Below are positions 46,336-55,603 of a stretch of 64,000 nt of DNA, one piece after another (position 1 is the stretch's first letter; each line of letters begins with the position of its first letter). Below the pieces are notes generated by a model. That model did not search any database and was not told where the DNA came from. It worked only from the letters and a program-made list of their open reading frames with translations. The translations under genes were made by a program, and so were the position numbers. This DNA is from Lachnospiraceae bacterium (GTDB taxonomy: Bacteria > Bacillota > Clostridia > Lachnospirales > Lachnospiraceae), in contig CAJTIU010000003.1 in NCBI GenBank assembly GCA_910576335.1, forward strand, positions 62,001 through 126,000. Direction: 5' to 3'.

Positions 46336-46970
46336 ATGACATTATATTGGCAGGGTTCGGTGGACATGCGAAAGGTGTTATTGACAGTATAGAGAAAAGC
46401 GGGCTATTTCATATTACCGGATATACAGACCCAGAATTTCGCGGAGAATACAGAGGGTATAAATATCTGGGACAGGATGATATATTACAGGAATATTATG
46501 ACAGAGGAGTGAAAAATGCGTTTATAACTCTGGGATATCTCGGGAAAGAAAATATACGCGGTCTATTGTACAAAAGACTGAAAGAAATCGGCTTCCGGTT
46601 ACCGGCTGTTATTGATCCGACCGCCGTACTGGCAAAGGATGTGAATGTCGGAGAGGGTACATATATCGGTAAAAGGTGCGTCATTAATTCTGGAACGGAG
46701 ATAGGCAGAATGTGTATTCTGAATACCGGGGCAACCGTTGAGCATGAAAATAAGATAGGAGATTTTTCACATATTTCTGTAAATAGTACTCTCTGCGGAA
46801 ATGTGTGTGTGGATACACATTGCTTTGTAGGTGCAAATGCAACAGTTATACAGAATCGAAGAGTAGGAGCAGGAAGTATAGTGGGGGCGGGAAGTGTGGT
46901 TCTTAGGGATATTCTTCCAAAAGAAATTGTATATGGCGTTGTGAAAGCACAGAGGAGTGGAAAAGAATGA
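46332..46970 (+). CDS. neuD: NeuD/PglD family acetyltransferase, probable LegH
   Basis: 212 residues: N-terminal PglD_N Rossmann-like part (IILAGFGGHAKGVIDSIEKSG), then hexapeptide left-handed beta-helix repeats (VNVGEGTYIGKRCVINSGTEIG...VGAGSIVGAGSVVLRD). Family members O-acetylate sialic acid or N-acetylate 4-amino sugars; here it could be the 4-amino acetyltransferase (LegH) needed to make the 2,4-diacetamido intermediate, or a final O-acetylase. Overlaps both neighbours by four bases. Confidence 0.85.
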   Translation: MNDIILAGFGGHAKGVIDSIEKSGLFHITGYTDPEFRGEYRGYKYLGQDDILQEYYDRGVKNAFITLGYLGKENIRGLLYKRLKEIGFRLPAVIDPTAVLAKDVNVGEGTYIGKRCVINSGTEIGRMCILNTGATVEHENKIGDFSHISVNSTLCGNVCVDTHCFVGANATVIQNRRVGAGSIVGAGSVVLRDILPKEIVYGVVKAQRSGKE

Positions 46971-47965
46971 AAGGGATCTATATCATCGCAGAGGCGGGCG
47001 TCAATCATAATGGGAGTCTTAAGCTGGCAAAGCAAATGGTGCAGGAGGCAAAAAAGGCCGGAGCAGACGCAGTAAAATTTCAGACATTTCAGGCAGGAAA
47101 CCTGGTGACAAAATATGCAGAAAAAGCGAAATATCAGAAAGAATCTGCAGCTTTTCCGGAAAGCCAGTATCAGATGCTCAGGAGTCTGGAATTAACCTAT
47201 GACGATTTTCTAGAGATAAAGGCTCTCTGTGATTTAGAGAATATAGAGTTTCTGTCGACGCCGTTCGATCTGGAAAGTATCGAACTACTGGAATCGGTGG
47301 GACTTGCATGCTATAAGATTCCATCTGGGGCGATAACAGATTATCCGTATCTTAAGCGGATAGCAAAGACCCATAAACCCGTTATCCTCTCAACAGGAAT
47401 GTCTACGATAGATGAAATTGAGGATGCACTCCTGATTTTACAGACATATGGGACGACAGCAGTAACATTATTACATTGTAACACACAGTATCCGGCACCT
47501 GTAGCTGATGTTAATCTGACAGCAATGTGTACATTGAGAAATAGGTTCCATGTGGATATCGGATATTCAGATCATACTCAGGGAATGGAGGTTGCCATCG
47601 CAGCGGTTGCAATGGGGGCGAAAGTAATCGAAAAACATTTTACATTAGATAAGAGTATGAAAGGACCAGATCACAAAGCGAGCATGGACGTGAATGAGCT
47701 TACAGCAATGATCATGGCAATAAGAAATGTCGAAAGAGCGCTTGGGGACGGACAAAAAAAGCCCTCGCCTTCTGAAATGGAGAATATATCTGCAATAAGA
47801 AAAAGTATTGTCGCAAAGAGGGACATTCAGAAAGGAGAGCTTCTTAAGGAAGATAATCTGACGACAAAAAGACCGGGGACTGGTCTTTCGCCAATGCTGT
47901 GGAATGAAATCATAGGAACGGAAGCGATAAAAAATTTTTCAGAGGATCAGATGATAGAGATATAG
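46967..47965 (+). CDS. legI: N,N'-diacetyllegionaminate/N-acetylneuraminate synthase
   Basis: 332 residues of the NeuB family: AEAGVNHNGSLKLAKQMV, KFQTF, IPSGAITDYPYLKRIAKT, and the TIM-barrel end YSDHTQGMEVAIAAVAMGAKVIEKHFTLD, with a C-terminal SAF/antifreeze-like domain (RKSIVAKRDIQKGELLKEDNL, about 270-330). Condenses a C6 amino sugar with phosphoenolpyruvate. Neighbour LegG, LegF, LegB and LegC homologues point to a legionaminate-type sugar rather than sialic acid. Confidence 0.9.
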   Translation: MKGIYIIAEAGVNHNGSLKLAKQMVQEAKKAGADAVKFQTFQAGNLVTKYAEKAKYQKESAAFPESQYQMLRSLELTYDDFLEIKALCDLENIEFLSTPFDLESIELLESVGLACYKIPSGAITDYPYLKRIAKTHKPVILSTGMSTIDEIEDALLILQTYGTTAVTLLHCNTQYPAPVADVNLTAMCTLRNRFHVDIGYSDHTQGMEVAIAAVAMGAKVIEKHFTLDKSMKGPDHKASMDVNELTAMIMAIRNVERALGDGQKKPSPSEMENISAIRKSIVAKRDIQKGELLKEDNLTTKRPGTGLSPMLWNEIIGTEAIKNFSEDQMIEI

Positions 47966-47980
47966 AGAGGAAGTTTATTT

Positions 47981-49144
47981 GTGAAAAGAATTGTGGTTTT
48001 AACAGTAAGCAGAGCAGAATACGGGCTATTAAGGCCTCTTATCTTAAAGCTTGGGAAGGAAGAAGACATAGATATGCGGCTTGCCGTGACAGGATCGCAT
48101 TTATCTCCGGAATTTGGAATGACAGTGTGCGAGATCGAGGAAGACGGAATAGAGATTGATAAAAAGACAGAAATACTATTAAGCGCCGATACGCCTGTTT
48201 CTATATCAAAAAGTATGGGACTTGCAATGATCAGCTTTGCAGAATATTTCGCTGAATGTGATCCGGATGCGCTTATTGTGCTGGGCGACCGGTTTGAAAC
48301 TTTGGCCGTGTGCTGTGCGGCCATGAATGCGGGAATACCTGTTTTACATTTACACGGCGGCGAAACAACGGAAGGGCTAATAGATGAAGCAATACGGCAT
48401 TCTATAACAAAGATGAGTTATCTGCACTTTGCTAGTACAGAGAATTACCGTCAACGTATTATTCAGATGGGAGAAGCGCCGGAACGCGTGTTCAACGTTG
48501 GAGCCATTGGAGTTGAAAACGCGTTGCATACACAGCTGCATTGTCTTAAAAGCCTGGAGAAGGATCTGCAGTGTGATCTGGGGGGATGCTATGTGGTTGG
48601 AACCTTCCATCCCGTCACACTGGAAAAAGCTACAGCACAAAGACAGACCGAAGAACTGCTGGGAGCATTAAACAGAAATCCCCAGATTACTTATCTGTTT
48701 ACAAAAGCGAATGCTGATTCAGATGGGCGCATTATTAATAAGATGTTAAAAAGATATGCACAGGAGCATGATAATTTCATACTGGTTGACTCTTTAGGAA
48801 CGAAACGTTATATGAGCGCTTTAAAATATGCTTCCTTTGTTATAGGAAATTCTTCCAGCGGGTTAATAGAGGCGCCTTCATTTGGAATTCCTACGATCAA
48901 TATCGGTGATCGTCAGAGGGGAAGAATTGCCGGGGAATCAGTAATCAATTGCAGGCCAGAGATGGAAGATATTGATCTTGCAATAAAGACGGCATTAAGC
49001 GACCGGTTTAAAGACATAGCAGGAAAGGCGGAAAACCCTTATGGTGAAGGGGATACTTCAGAGAAGATTATAAGAATAATGAAAGAATTTTTAAATCGGG
49101 ATAAGGTGGATATGAAAAAGAAATTTCATGATATCAGATTTTGA
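47981..49144 (+). CDS. legG: UDP/GDP-N-acetylglucosamine 2-epimerase (hydrolysing), NeuC/LegG-like
   Basis: 387 residues. GT-B-like NeuC fold with VSRAEYGLLRPLILKL, VLGDRFETLAVCCAAM, HLHGGETTEGLIDEAIRHS, and GNSSSGLIEAPSFGIPTINIGDRQRGR. Hydrolysing epimerase releasing the manno-configured sugar for the synthase. GTG start with AGAGAGGAAG upstream. Confidence 0.9.
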   Translation: MKRIVVLTVSRAEYGLLRPLILKLGKEEDIDMRLAVTGSHLSPEFGMTVCEIEEDGIEIDKKTEILLSADTPVSISKSMGLAMISFAEYFAECDPDALIVLGDRFETLAVCCAAMNAGIPVLHLHGGETTEGLIDEAIRHSITKMSYLHFASTENYRQRIIQMGEAPERVFNVGAIGVENALHTQLHCLKSLEKDLQCDLGGCYVVGTFHPVTLEKATAQRQTEELLGALNRNPQITYLFTKANADSDGRIINKMLKRYAQEHDNFILVDSLGTKRYMSALKYASFVIGNSSSGLIEAPSFGIPTINIGDRQRGRIAGESVINCRPEMEDIDLAIKTALSDRFKDIAGKAENPYGEGDTSEKIIRIMKEFLNRDKVDMKKKFHDIRF

Positions 49145-49167
49145 TTTGATGTGTATGGGAGGAACAG

Positions 49168-50055
49168 GTGAAAATATTATTTATTGGCTGTGTGGAGAGC
49201 TCTTACAGACTGCTGAAGGAATTGCTCGATCAGGATGGGAATGTTGTTGGCGTGATTACCAAAGAGAAATCTGGATTCAATTCCGATTTTTGCAATCTTA
49301 CGACATTATGTGAAGAAAGAAGGATACCATGCCATTATGCGGATAATATTAATGATGCTGACAGTGTATCATTCATAAAAAAATATAAACCGGATATCGG
49401 ATTTTGTTTTGGATGGTCCCAACTGGTTAAAAAGGAGGTAATCCGGCTTTTTGACAGTGGGATAGTAGGTTTCCATCCGGCAGAACTGCCGGATAACAGA
49501 GGCAGGCATCCATTAATATGGGCGCTGGCATTAGGATTGCCGGAGACAGCTTCTACCTTCTTTATGATGAATGAAGGAGCGGATACGGGAGATATAATTG
49601 CACAGCAGAAGATCAGGATCGCGTATGAGGATGATGCACGGACACTTTATGATAAGGTGATAGAAGTCGCGGTTCAGCAGGAGAAAGATCTGTTGGAAAG
49701 ATTAGAATGTAATTCTGTTACTAAAATAAGTCAGAAGTCACATGAGGGGAATTCATGGAGGAAACGCGGAAAGTCAGACGGTGAAATAGACTGGCGTATG
49801 TCCAGCCGGAATATATATAATCTGGTTAGGAGTCTGACAAGACCATATGCAGGCGCGCACTTTGTTTTTAGAGGAAATGAATACAAGGTATGGAAGGCGG
49901 AGGAAATTCACACGGAAGAATTTAAGAATATTGAACCTGGGAAAATTCTAAATGTAAATTCAGATGGAACAGTAGAGGTGAAAGCGGGAGATAATGCTGT
50001 CAGGTTAGTTGAGTATGATCCTGTTGATTTTAAGAAAGGAGATTATATCTTATGA
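49168..50055 (+). CDS. Formyltransferase family protein (sugar N-formyltransferase candidate)
   Basis: 295 residues. N-terminal formyl_trans_N domain with GFHPAELPDNRGRHPLIWAL (the HP/N motif around the catalytic Asn-His-Asp of methionyl-tRNA and sugar formyltransferases) and EGADTGDIIAQQKIRI; C-terminal domain with GKILNVNSDGTVEVKAGDNAVRLVEY. Length is shorter than the tRNA enzyme, as in sugar amine formyltransferases that use N10-formyltetrahydrofolate. GTG start with GGAGGAAC upstream. Confidence 0.85.
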   Translation: MKILFIGCVESSYRLLKELLDQDGNVVGVITKEKSGFNSDFCNLTTLCEERRIPCHYADNINDADSVSFIKKYKPDIGFCFGWSQLVKKEVIRLFDSGIVGFHPAELPDNRGRHPLIWALALGLPETASTFFMMNEGADTGDIIAQQKIRIAYEDDARTLYDKVIEVAVQQEKDLLERLECNSVTKISQKSHEGNSWRKRGKSDGEIDWRMSSRNIYNLVRSLTRPYAGAHFVFRGNEYKVWKAEEIHTEEFKNIEPGKILNVNSDGTVEVKAGDNAVRLVEYDPVDFKKGDYIL

Positions 50056-50708
50056 GAATACTGGTTGTTTCCCCTCACCCGGATGACGAGACACTTGGAG
50101 CAGGGGGAACACTGCTGCGTTATAAAAAAGAAGGGAACCAGATCTTCTGGCTGAATATTACAGATATGAAAGCTTCTGACGGATGGGATGAAAAAGTTAT
50201 AAAGGTACGTCAGAATCAGATAAAGGCTGTAAATGAATATTATCAGTTTGATGGTTTCTACAATTTGGAATATCCGCCAACAAAATTAAATTACATAGAG
50301 GAAGGAAAAATTATAGGCACAATAAAGAGAGTATTTGACGACGTTAAGCCAGAATGGCTATTAATACCGGGCGGATATGATGTTCATTCAGATCACAGGG
50401 TGGTTCATAACTGCTGTATAGCCTGTTCAAAGACTTTCCGGGCTCCATATATTAAAAGAATAACGTCAATGGAAATTATTTCAGAAACTGACTATGGACT
50501 TCAGGGAAGATTTGCGCCGAATTTATTTATAGATATATCGAAAGAGCTGGAAGATAAATTAGACGCTATGGGAATTTACAATACAGAAATCGAGGATGCA
50601 CCGTTTCCAAGAAGTTTAGATAAAATAAGAGCTCTTGCAGAAGTGCGGGGAGGAACAATATTAAGTAAATATGCAGAAGCATTTTATATAGTAAAGCAGA
50701 TACAATAG
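50052..50708 (+). CDS. PIG-L family deacetylase
   Basis: 218 residues. LmbE/PIG-L metal-binding motif PHPDDETLGAGGTL at the N-terminus and GGYDVHSDHRVVHN, both part of the zinc site. These enzymes remove acetyl groups from amino sugars. Starts within the ATGA overlap of the formyltransferase. Deacetylation followed by formylation is the obvious pairing: the amine freed here could be formylated by the previous protein (inference). Confidence 0.88.
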   Translation: MRILVVSPHPDDETLGAGGTLLRYKKEGNQIFWLNITDMKASDGWDEKVIKVRQNQIKAVNEYYQFDGFYNLEYPPTKLNYIEEGKIIGTIKRVFDDVKPEWLLIPGGYDVHSDHRVVHNCCIACSKTFRAPYIKRITSMEIISETDYGLQGRFAPNLFIDISKELEDKLDAMGIYNTEIEDAPFPRSLDKIRALAEVRGGTILSKYAEAFYIVKQIQ

Positions 50709-50780
50709 CAAAACAGACATGGAAATTTTAAATCGGACTATTCGGACACGATCTGGGAAAAGCGCAGGAGGAGGGGAAAG

Positions 50781-51506
50781 ATGAAGAAATATGAAAAAGA
50801 ATATAATATGAAGCAGATGAACCAGCCCTATAGAAGCACCGAAGTATTTATAAACTGGCTGGAAGAATTGCATTTTTTAAATCATACGGAACAACAAAAT
50901 GTTTGTGATATGGCTTGTGGAGGAGGAGGCAATACGGTTTACCTGGGGAATCGTTTTAAAAATATTCAATTTACAGGTATAGACATAAACCGGGAGTTTA
51001 TTGACTGGGGCAATGAGTGTATCAAACAGAATTCTAAATTTGGTAACTGTCAATTACATGAGGGCGACTGGTATTGCATGGATACGAGATGGAAGAATAA
51101 ATTTGATGGAATTGTTAGTTTTCAGACGCTGCTTATGTTTCCAGAATATAGGGAACCTTTGAAGAAGCTTGCGGAACTAGGACCGAACTGGATTGCACTT
51201 TCATCTCTTTTTTATGAAGGAGATTTGGAATATACAATTCATTTTAAAGATTATTACCGTCCACAGGAGGGCAGAGAATATAGCGACATTTATTATAACA
51301 TTCATTCCTTAATCCGATTCCGGAAATATTTAAAAGAACTGGGTTATTCTAAATTTGAATATGTTCCTTTTGACATAGATATAGATTTACCAAGGACTGA
51401 TAGTCTGGATATTGGGACATATACAGTAAGACTGGAAGACGGGAAAAGAATACAGATATCTGGCGGGATGATGATGCCATGGTATTTTATTGCAGCCTGC
51501 AGATAA
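50781..51506 (+). CDS. Class I SAM-dependent methyltransferase
   Basis: 241 residues. SAM-binding motif I VCDMACGGGGNTVYLG and the post-I acidic FTGIDINREF; later motifs FDGIVSFQTLLMFPEYREPLKKL. Substrate probably a sugar or sugar nucleotide given the location. ATG with AGGAGGGG upstream; 72-base gap before it has no feature. Confidence 0.8.
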   Translation: MKKYEKEYNMKQMNQPYRSTEVFINWLEELHFLNHTEQQNVCDMACGGGGNTVYLGNRFKNIQFTGIDINREFIDWGNECIKQNSKFGNCQLHEGDWYCMDTRWKNKFDGIVSFQTLLMFPEYREPLKKLAELGPNWIALSSLFYEGDLEYTIHFKDYYRPQEGREYSDIYYNIHSLIRFRKYLKELGYSKFEYVPFDIDIDLPRTDSLDIGTYTVRLEDGKRIQISGGMMMPWYFIAACR

Positions 51507-51529
51507 AGAAAAATCTTAGGAGAAAGCAT

Positions 51530-52837
51530 ATGGGTAAAAGCAAGAATAAAGAATATGAAGAAAAAGCGCATTTTTATATTCCAGCCGGCGCGCATACATA
51601 TAGCAGAACAGACGAAGTGTTCCCTGGGAATGCCCCCAGAGTAATTGAGAGAAGTAAAGGTGTATATACATGGGATGTTGATGGAAATGAATATATTGAC
51701 TACGGCATGGCGTGCCGTTCTGTTACCGTTGGATATGACTATGACAGGATATCAGATGCGGCAATAGCGCAGATACATAAGGGGAATACGGCTTCAAAGG
51801 CATCTAAGATTGAGGTTGAGGCAGCGGAAACATTGTGCAATCTGATTCCATGGGTGGATATGGTGAAATTTGCAAAAAATGGTTCTACCGTAACTTCCGC
51901 GGCGACCAGGCTGGCCAGGGCATATACTGGCAGGAAATATATTGCCAGATGCAGGGAACATTCCTTTTTTTCCTATGACGACTGGTTTATTGGAGATACT
52001 GTTATGAACTCAGGGATCCCGGAAGAGATCAGAAATCTGACAGTACAGTTCAGCTTTAATGATATCGGTTCAGTCAGGGATATTTTTGAAAGGTATAAGG
52101 GGAAAATAGCAGCACTGATTATGGAACCGTGTGATTCAGAGGAGCCTGCGGATCATTTCCTTCAGGAAGTAAGGAGACTGTGCACAGAGTATGGCGTTGT
52201 GTATATTCTCGATGAAATGATAACAGGATTCCGGTGGAATATACAGGGGGCGTGCAGATATTACAATGTGAAGCCTGATTTAGTGACCTATGGGAAAGGT
52301 ATGGCAAACGGTTTTTCGGTAGCCGCCCTGGGTGGGAAAAGAGAAATTATGGATATGGGAGGCTTAACGCCCGGTCAGGAAAGAGTCTTTTTGATTTCTA
52401 CTACACATGGAGCGGAAATGAGCGGACTTGGCGCATTTATAGAAACTATGAATGTATACAGGGAGCTTGAGGTCACAGAACACATCTGGAACATGGGGAA
52501 AAGGCTCTGTAAAGGCTTAAGGGAAATTGCAGATGAAAATAACCTGCAGGAACACTTCTATATCACCGGGGCAGAATGCTCTCCTAATTTTGTTGTATGT
52601 GACCAGAATAAGAAACCGTCTATGGAGTACAGGACCGTTTTTTGTCAGGAGATGATTCGCAATGGGATCCTGATGCCTTACATTGCTGTTGCATATGAAC
52701 ATACAGAAAAGGAAATTGACCGGACCCTGGAAGCAGCAGGAAAAGCAATGAAAATATATGCGGACGCATTAAACGGGGATGTACGGGGGTTTGTTGAGGG
52801 AAATGTAATTAAGCCTGTGTTTAGAAAATATAACTGA
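51530..52837 (+). CDS. Class III aminotransferase, glutamate-1-semialdehyde-aminomutase-like
   Basis: 435 residues. PLP fold with the class III pattern YTWDVDGNEYIDYGMACR, ILDEMITGFRW and the lysine region LVTYGKGMANGFSVAALGGKRE. Not heme biosynthesis: the neighbours all act on sugars and the enzyme sits among them. Could transaminate a sugar or a linked side chain. Start ATG 51530 with TTAGGAGAAAG upstream; the open frame from 51479 has no site. Confidence 0.85.
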   Translation: MGKSKNKEYEEKAHFYIPAGAHTYSRTDEVFPGNAPRVIERSKGVYTWDVDGNEYIDYGMACRSVTVGYDYDRISDAAIAQIHKGNTASKASKIEVEAAETLCNLIPWVDMVKFAKNGSTVTSAATRLARAYTGRKYIARCREHSFFSYDDWFIGDTVMNSGIPEEIRNLTVQFSFNDIGSVRDIFERYKGKIAALIMEPCDSEEPADHFLQEVRRLCTEYGVVYILDEMITGFRWNIQGACRYYNVKPDLVTYGKGMANGFSVAALGGKREIMDMGGLTPGQERVFLISTTHGAEMSGLGAFIETMNVYRELEVTEHIWNMGKRLCKGLREIADENNLQEHFYITGAECSPNFVVCDQNKKPSMEYRTVFCQEMIRNGILMPYIAVAYEHTEKEIDRTLEAAGKAMKIYADALNGDVRGFVEGNVIKPVFRKYN

Positions 52838-52853
52838 GTAAGTGGTGATTAAA

Positions 52854-53570
52854 ATGTATAAGGGATACAGGATTCTGGCAATTGTTACGGCACGCGGAGG
52901 CTCGAAAGGACTTCCGGGTAAAAATGTCAAGGACTTAAATGGGAAACCTTTAATTGCATGGACAATCCGGCAGATACAGGAGAGTGTCTATACAGATGAT
53001 ATATTTATTTCGACTGACAGCCGGGAAATAGCGGAGATCAGCGCGTTATATGGCGTGGAGGTTCCATGCCTGCGCCCGGATTACCTTGCTGCAGATACCG
53101 CTTCGTCCATGGATGTTATGGAATATACAATTAACCTGCTGGAAAAACAGAATAAGCAATATGATTATGTGATATTACTGGAGCCAACTTCACCTTTACG
53201 AAAGAGAGGGGATATAGACGGGATCATCCGCCTTGCAGCGGACAATCCGGGGAGTGATGGTGTGATCTCCGTCGGCAGAGTACATTTAGAACATCCTATG
53301 ATCGTAAAAAAGGTTTCTGATCGGGGGAATATTATTCCATATACTAATATGATACCGAAAGTGTACCAGAGACAGCAGCATGATGAAGCGCTGTTTCCAT
53401 ATGGGGTCGGGTATCTGATAAAGGTAGATGTATTTAAAGAGAAACATACGATTTATACAGAGAATGTTTTGCCCTATTACATAGAAAGGTGGCAGAACTA
53501 TGAAATAGATGATATTTATGATTTCTGCTGTATTGAGACGATTATGCGAATGGAGATGAAAAAGATATGA
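52854..53570 (+). CDS. legF: CMP-nonulosonate cytidylyltransferase (NeuA/LegF type)
   Basis: 238 residues. N-terminal ARGGSKGLPGKNVKDLNGKPLIAWTI is the NeuA nucleotide motif and STDSREIAEISALYGVEVP, LLEPTSPLRKRGDIDGII follow. Activates the nonulosonic acid with CTP. ATG 52854 with AAGTGGTGA upstream chosen over GTG 52842. Overlaps the next gene by four bases. Confidence 0.9.
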   Translation: MYKGYRILAIVTARGGSKGLPGKNVKDLNGKPLIAWTIRQIQESVYTDDIFISTDSREIAEISALYGVEVPCLRPDYLAADTASSMDVMEYTINLLEKQNKQYDYVILLEPTSPLRKRGDIDGIIRLAADNPGSDGVISVGRVHLEHPMIVKKVSDRGNIIPYTNMIPKVYQRQQHDEALFPYGVGYLIKVDVFKEKHTIYTENVLPYYIERWQNYEIDDIYDFCCIETIMRMEMKKI

Positions 53571-54580
53571 ATAAGTATTTGATTATTGGTCTGGGCTCAA
53601 TGGGAAAGCGGAGAGTAAGGTGCCTGCAGGCATTGGGGATAGAAGGAAGCAATATTTACGGCATGGATTACAGAGAGGACAGATGTGCAGAAGCGAAGTC
53701 GAAGTATGGAATAGAAATTGTCAGGGATGAAGAATCAATTGACTTTTCCGAAATAAAGGCGGTAATTGTGTCATTGCCTCCGGATAAACATTTTATAGGA
53801 GTGGAAGTTGCAATTAAGAATAATAAGCCGGTTTTTGTAGAGGCCAGCGTCTGCCTGGAAGACGTTAGAAAAATAAAAGAAAATAATACGAAGCATATAT
53901 TTGTCGCGCCTTCCTGCACCTTTTGTTTTCACCCTGTAGTCCAGGAAGTCAAAAAGATAGTGAAATCGGAGATATATGGAAAGGTCTGTAACTTTTCGTA
54001 TCATAGCGGACAGTACCTGCCGGACTGGCATCCGTGGGAACAGGTAAACGATTTTTATGTCAGTAACAGGATGACAGGAGGAGCGAGGGAAATCGTTCCT
54101 TATGAGCTGACATGGATTATAGATATTCTGGGATATCCAGAAGAGGTGAAAGGGTATTTCAGAAAAACGGCAGATCTGGGTTGTAATATTGAGGACAGTT
54201 ATGCATGCACTTTAAATTATGGAAGAATTGTTGGTACTCTGATGGTGGATGTTGTCGGAAGAAACGCCTTGAGAAATCTGGTTATTAATTTTGAAAATGC
54301 CCAGCTTTTGTGGAGGTGTGACAGGGAGCAGCTGGAAGTATATGAGGTGAAATCTGGAGACTGGAAACAGATTACAATGGAAAAAACAATTCACGAAACT
54401 GGATACAGTAAAAATATAAACGAGAATATGTATATAGACGAAATTTCGGCATTTCTTAAAGGGATAGAGGATAACCGGAATTATCCGAATACAGTTGACA
54501 ATGATATAAAAATCCTGGAATTACTGGGGGAAATTGAGAATTCTGACGGAGGATTTCACAGGGAGTGGCAGGAGAGATGA
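53567..54580 (+). CDS. Gfo/Idh/MocA family oxidoreductase
   Basis: 337 residues. Rossmann motif GLGSMGKRRVRCLQALG, KPVFVEASV (the lysine region equivalent to EKP), and a C-terminal beta-sheet domain HPWEQVNDFYVSNRMTGGAREIVPYELTWI. NAD(P)-dependent sugar oxidation or epimerisation; a partner in making the modified nonulosonate is likely. Confidence 0.83.
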   Translation: MNKYLIIGLGSMGKRRVRCLQALGIEGSNIYGMDYREDRCAEAKSKYGIEIVRDEESIDFSEIKAVIVSLPPDKHFIGVEVAIKNNKPVFVEASVCLEDVRKIKENNTKHIFVAPSCTFCFHPVVQEVKKIVKSEIYGKVCNFSYHSGQYLPDWHPWEQVNDFYVSNRMTGGAREIVPYELTWIIDILGYPEEVKGYFRKTADLGCNIEDSYACTLNYGRIVGTLMVDVVGRNALRNLVINFENAQLLWRCDREQLEVYEVKSGDWKQITMEKTIHETGYSKNINENMYIDEISAFLKGIEDNRNYPNTVDNDIKILELLGEIENSDGGFHREWQER

Positions 54581-55557
54581 AGAAAGTATTAGTAACTGGT
54601 GCAGACGGCTTTATTGGCAGTCATCTTGTAGAAAGCCTGTTGGAAAAGGGATATGAAGTAAAAGCCTTTGTGTATTATAACTCATTCAATTCATGGGGAT
54701 GGCTGGATTCTCTGCCCCAGGAAAAATTAGGACAGATCGAGATAGTTCAGGGGGATATAAGAGATCCGAATGGAGTCCGGACAGCCATGGAGGGTGTAGA
54801 AGGAGTTTTCCATCTTGCTGCTCTGATTGCGATCCCATTTAGCTATTATTCACCGGATTCCTATGTAGATACAAATATTAAGGGGACGCTTAATGTACTG
54901 CAGTCTGCAAGAGACTGGGATACAGAGCGGGTAATCATAACGTCTACTTCTGAAGTGTATGGAACAGCACAATATGTCCCGATTGATGAGCAGCATCCTT
55001 TTCAGGGGCAGTCGCCGTATTCTGCAACAAAAATCGGTGCGGACAGGCTTGCGGAAAGCTTTTACAGGAGCTTTGACCTTCCGGTTTCTATTGCGAGACC
55101 CTTTAATACCTTTGGCCCGAGACAGTCGGCAAGAGCTGTTATTCCGACTATTATCACGCAGCTTTTAGCAGGAAAACAAAAGATTAAGCTTGGTTCATTA
55201 ACTCCGACAAGAGACTTCAATTATGTTAAGGATACGGTATCCGGTTTTATCGCTATTGCAGAATCCTCAGACACAATTGGAGAGGAGATGAATATAGCAG
55301 CCCAGAGGGAAGTCTCGATCGGCGAACTGGCAAGAGAGATTATCTCCCAGGTTAATCCGCAGGCAGAGATTATCTGCGACAGGCAGCGGCTCCGGCCATT
55401 AAATAGCGAAGTGAACCGGCTTCTTGGTTCTAATGAAAAGCTGAGGAGACTTACTGGCTGGGAACCACAGTACACCTTTGAACAGGGAATTTCCGAGACC
55501 ATAGGATGGATACGGGATAACATGGATTCTTATAAAGCAGATCTCTATAACCTGTAA
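54577..55557 (+). CDS. legB: NAD-dependent 4,6-dehydratase (LegB type)
   Basis: 326 residues of the extended SDR family. NAD motif GADGFIGSHLVESLLEKG, STSEVYGTAQYVPIDEQHPF and the YxxxK in SPYSATKIGADRLAESFY, ARPFNTFGPRQSARAVIPT. This fits LegB-type NDP-GlcNAc 4,6-dehydratases, first step to the 4-amino sugar. ATGA overlap with the preceding gene. Confidence 0.88.
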   Translation: MKKVLVTGADGFIGSHLVESLLEKGYEVKAFVYYNSFNSWGWLDSLPQEKLGQIEIVQGDIRDPNGVRTAMEGVEGVFHLAALIAIPFSYYSPDSYVDTNIKGTLNVLQSARDWDTERVIITSTSEVYGTAQYVPIDEQHPFQGQSPYSATKIGADRLAESFYRSFDLPVSIARPFNTFGPRQSARAVIPTIITQLLAGKQKIKLGSLTPTRDFNYVKDTVSGFIAIAESSDTIGEEMNIAAQREVSIGELAREIISQVNPQAEIICDRQRLRPLNSEVNRLLGSNEKLRRLTGWEPQYTFEQGISETIGWIRDNMDSYKADLYNL

Positions 55558-55603
55558 AGGGAAAGTCAAATGAATAAAAGAGAGACAGGGAGGCGGCTAC
55601 AGA

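Noticed and set aside
46496-47035. Long 179-codon antisense frame opposite neuD
   Set aside because: It is complementary to a well-supported acetyltransferase gene and has no ribosome site.
51530-52837. Heme biosynthesis gene hemL
   Set aside because: It is of the same family but embedded between sugar-modifying genes with no other heme genes.
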